This document shows, in pieces, positions 60,851-64,000 of a DNA stretch of 64,000 nucleotides; the first letter of the stretch is position 1; each line of letters opens with the position of its first letter. The notes under the pieces are model-generated. The model had not been told where the DNA came from. It ran no database searches and worked only from the letters and a program-made list of their open reading frames with translations. The DNA is from Moringa oleifera. Its lineage: Eukaryota; Streptophyta; Magnoliopsida; Brassicales; Moringaceae. The DNA lies in the NCBI GenBank assembly GCA_021397835.1, contig JAJFZO010000168.1:1984001-2048000 (forward strand), given 5' to 3'. The position numbers were made by a program, and so were the translations under genes.

Positions 60851-63800
60851 TGTTGAGACTAACAAATTAAATTTATATGCAAAAATAAAACTAAATTGTA
60901 GTATAAATGAGTAAGGTCATTTTCATAGATATTGGTTAAATTTATTTGCATGCAAATTAAAGTAAGTAAAACAAAAAAAGGCGAAGGTTTTGGAATTCAA
61001 AGTACATAAAACAAAATAAAAAAGAGTAAAAGAATAAACAAATTTGTTAGATCTATAATTCTTGATCAAATCCTTGATTATCATTTGACTAGAAAAGATA
61101 TTTAGCAATCCGTGAAAAAAAAAAAGCTTGAAAAAAAGAATAGATTAAAAAAATAGAGTTTAGATATTCTCTTTGAGGGAAATACCTCCTCTTTATATAA
61201 CAATTTTTAAATATAATATTTTACTTTAATTAAAACTTTTAAAGAGATAAGGTGGTTTAAAAAATAAAATCTTTTTTTTAACAGGAGAAAGTCATGCTTC
61301 AAGCAACATTCGTGTTGTGCAATTAGATGTGCCCATACTTTATCCAAAGATATCTTCTCATTCACATTTCTTAGAATCTATCTTTTTCTCTTCAAATCAA
61401 GTGAATTTAAATTCATCTTAGTTGAGTTTCTTAATTCGGCTAACTAAATACTAAATATAGTCAAAATCCAATATTTAATCATTTCTAACTAATAAAAATG
61501 CAAGGAATATGACGATATATATATGACTATTATGTATTTTTATTTTTTTTTTGGTTTTTTAGCTAGTTAGCCTTCATACACATGGACTATTATGTTCTTG
61601 CCAACTTATTTAATGAAGCATCCAAGTGGCATGGTAGTTGAGACACATCAACTGAAATGCAACTACTCTTGAACCATTACAAAATTGAGTAACCAAGGTA
61701 ATGAAAAGATCATCTTTGAATGAAGATTGAAAGAGCAAGAAGAGAAATCATTGAGAGATTGTAATTAGGCTCGTAATCCATTGAGAGATGGTCTTATCTG
61801 CATTAGTTTTGTAGGGTTTCATTTCTTATATTAAGCTAAGATTGATTATCAGTTGCTAAACTCATCTTCTTATTCTGTTTTTGATCAAACCCTTGTAAAT
61901 ATTGATTCGTAATAAAGAGTAAATATTCTTTGAAGGGATCTTGAAGTGAATATAAGTATTCTTGTCGAATAACTATAAATACTTGGTGTTCTTATTCATT
62001 GCTCTTAACGTTTCATTAGTTGTTTAATCGATAAAAAACCAACCCTAAAAATTGATTTAAATAGAGTATATTGACCTAAATAAATTCTAAGTTTTTTTAA
62101 AAGCTATTGGTATATTTTTGTTTACTAAATTCTAGGTTACGAGTAGTAAACTCATACTTATATAAGCCTTTTTTTTCTAGTCATATTCCTAGCAAAAGGG
62201 TGTGAGATCTTCTCAATTGTTTGTTTCATAAAACAATTTTCAATATCAAATCTTTAAATTGTTAATAAACCACTTATTAACCATTATATAAGATTTTTCA
62301 TTTTTCACATGTTTATTTTCAAAATGGTAAGAATTACATCATAAAAAACATTTGTAAAGCAAATGATATCTATACATGAAAAGTTAAAGGAACATCATTA
62401 TCATTAACCAAAGAACTAACATCGTAAATGATAATACTTTAAAATTAGTATTACTTAGTACAATAGAGATAAAAAGAGAACGACAAAATAAAAAAACAAA
62501 AGACAAGTATATGTGTGATGAATGCCTAATTTCTCATTAAAATTGCAATGAGTCTACAAATGTGTGCGTCCAATTCCTTATGTTTCTAAGTTAAAACTTT
62601 ATTTTGTGATGACCACATCTTCTGTGGCTCAAAAGAATAAAAAATAGTAAAAGTAAAATAGAGTAAAATGAAAAGAAAACAAAAAAGTCAGAAGACATAA
62701 CAATGTCTAGAAGCATATGCTCAAAATGATGAGAGAAAGCACAGATTTTAGGCATCGAGTACACTGTTAAACAACGCTAGCTTAGGCGTCAAAAATCAAG
62801 GAAATCTATGTTTTAGATTTTATTGTTCTTATTTTGCTCCTAATTTTCAAATAGTATAAAAGCAATACTTAAAGCACAAACTAAGGATGGCTGCTAAGGA
62901 AAAATTAATTTTTAGAAGGAGAGAGTGAATAGGAATTGAGAAATACAAAGATTCAAGCCACAACTCCGCGATTTCTTCTCCTCTAATCCACTCCTCTTGA
63001 ACTCAATGTTGAATTCATTTAATTATCATTGTTTTCAATTGTGTTTAGTTAAATTTTTATTAGCCTAAAGGTGATATCAAAACCTTAGATATAATTTTAT
63101 GTGTTTGATGACAAAGATTCTTTTCGATTTTCTTAATTGAAATTGTTTATGTTCTATTACAGTTTATGTTTATGATTTTTATTTAATTTTGTTTAAAATG
63201 ATCAATTAAATAAGATTTAATACCAATTTAAAGAAAAATTAACGATTTTAATTCAAAATTATCTTGAATTAGAATTATTTGTTTTAAATAGTAATCAATA
63301 ATTAAGCTCAAAAATTTTTGTTGGTTTTGAAGAACATAATGTAGGTTCAGTATATCATATTTGTTGCATTTGTTGTCTAGATCAACATGCCTTTCTTAGC
63401 TTAATGCTTATGTTAAATTGAATCCAAAGCATTTATCTACTCGGTTGTTTAGTGGGAAAAACTAAATATAACACTTACTTTTATTCAACAACAAAGTAAT
63501 TAATGAAAAACTGGGTAGTAGAGCATATCATTATTTACAGTTGATAATTGATAGAAAATTAGGATAATATGATTGTCAACACATAGATAATTTTTTATTC
63601 GTGGAGAATAAAACTTGATTGCTTGTTTACACCTAGTTATTCCACATTTATTTTTCACTAATTTTTTTTAAAAAAAATTACAATTATTTAGTTCAATTAC
63701 TTAAACCTTTTTTTTTTACTTTTGAGATAATTAAGTCTTAATTAAGTTTTTCTAATTTTTTATAAGAAGTTAGTTATAATCAATTTCATAAGATTGATAA

Positions 63801-64000
63801 ACTTAAATCAATATATAATAAAGTTTAAATTTAATACCATTAACAACATTCATCCACAATTACGTTTAAAAAAAAAAGTAAAAAGATGATCATTGTTGTT
63901 AATTTCAAAAAACTAAAATGTTACTTGAAACATGAAGGATGTTTTAGACTTTGCGTGTAATTATTTGATAGGTAAATCTTGCCAACTGTATGAATTAGGA
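60851..64000. other. AT-rich spacer
   Basis: No gene is supported. No LTR matching the 46.5-46.9 kb region was recognised by eye. Long A/T runs and short simple repeats only. Confidence 0.5.

Overview
This is a stretch of AT-rich plant nuclear DNA, most likely from a eudicot, though the species cannot be told from the sequence. The evidence is the strongly AT-rich intergenic DNA, the plant-type LTR retrotransposons (Ty3/Gypsy of the Tat/Ogre type and Ty1/Copia), a CACTA DNA transposon remnant, and a set of intronless berberine-bridge-enzyme-like (BBE-like) flavoprotein genes, which typically form tandem clusters in plants.

The real genes are four intact BBE-like genes, all on the + strand: A (5242-6852), B (29737-31323), C (32211-33815) and D (42573-44177). 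A fifth copy (about 983-2549) is broken by several lesions. Each intact gene encodes a secreted-type protein of 528-536 residues with the two flavin-anchoring motifs of the family (His in SGGHDY, Cys in GVCP) and the C-terminal BBE domain. They differ at positions expected to set chemistry. The O2-gatekeeper position is Leu in B and Val in A, C and D. The conserved Lys/Gln pair of the FKIQYSVNW motif is missing in A. The cluster has therefore probably diverged in function. B and C lie 0.9 kb apart; the others are separated by transposon-rich DNA.

Layout. 1-9 kb: pseudogene, gene A and AT-rich spacer. About 9.8-21 kb: a decayed Tat-lineage Gypsy element on the - strand, with DUF7745-like, coiled-coil, gag, protease, RT, RNase H and integrase remnants, a 74-bp tandem repeat array at its 3' side and two local tandem duplications in its gag end. 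21.4-24.3 kb: the right part of a CACTA element, with DUF8039 and Ulp1-like protease exons and a subterminal array of small hairpins. 24.3-29.2 kb: spacer with two stretches of decayed, unidentified reading frame on the - strand. 29.7-33.8 kb: genes B and C. 34-42 kb: spacer with a GCCCCA microsatellite, a 55-bp tandem array and a small LTR element. 42.5-44.3 kb: gene D, whose 3' end is duplicated in tandem. 46-61 kb: nested retrotransposons. A Copia element (5' side at about 46.5 kb) is split by a 9.3-kb LTR element (47966-57270) with 2.2-2.4-kb LTRs, a tRNA-Arg-like primer site and near-matching 5-bp target duplications. It is followed by fragments of at least two further Copia elements. 61-64 kb: AT-rich spacer.

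No CRISPR array, rRNA or convincing tRNA was seen. I found no clearly new multi-gene system. The most interesting biology is the functional divergence inside the BBE-like cluster. The transposon assignments rest on motifs recognised by eye in decayed reading frames, so element borders are approximate unless stated.
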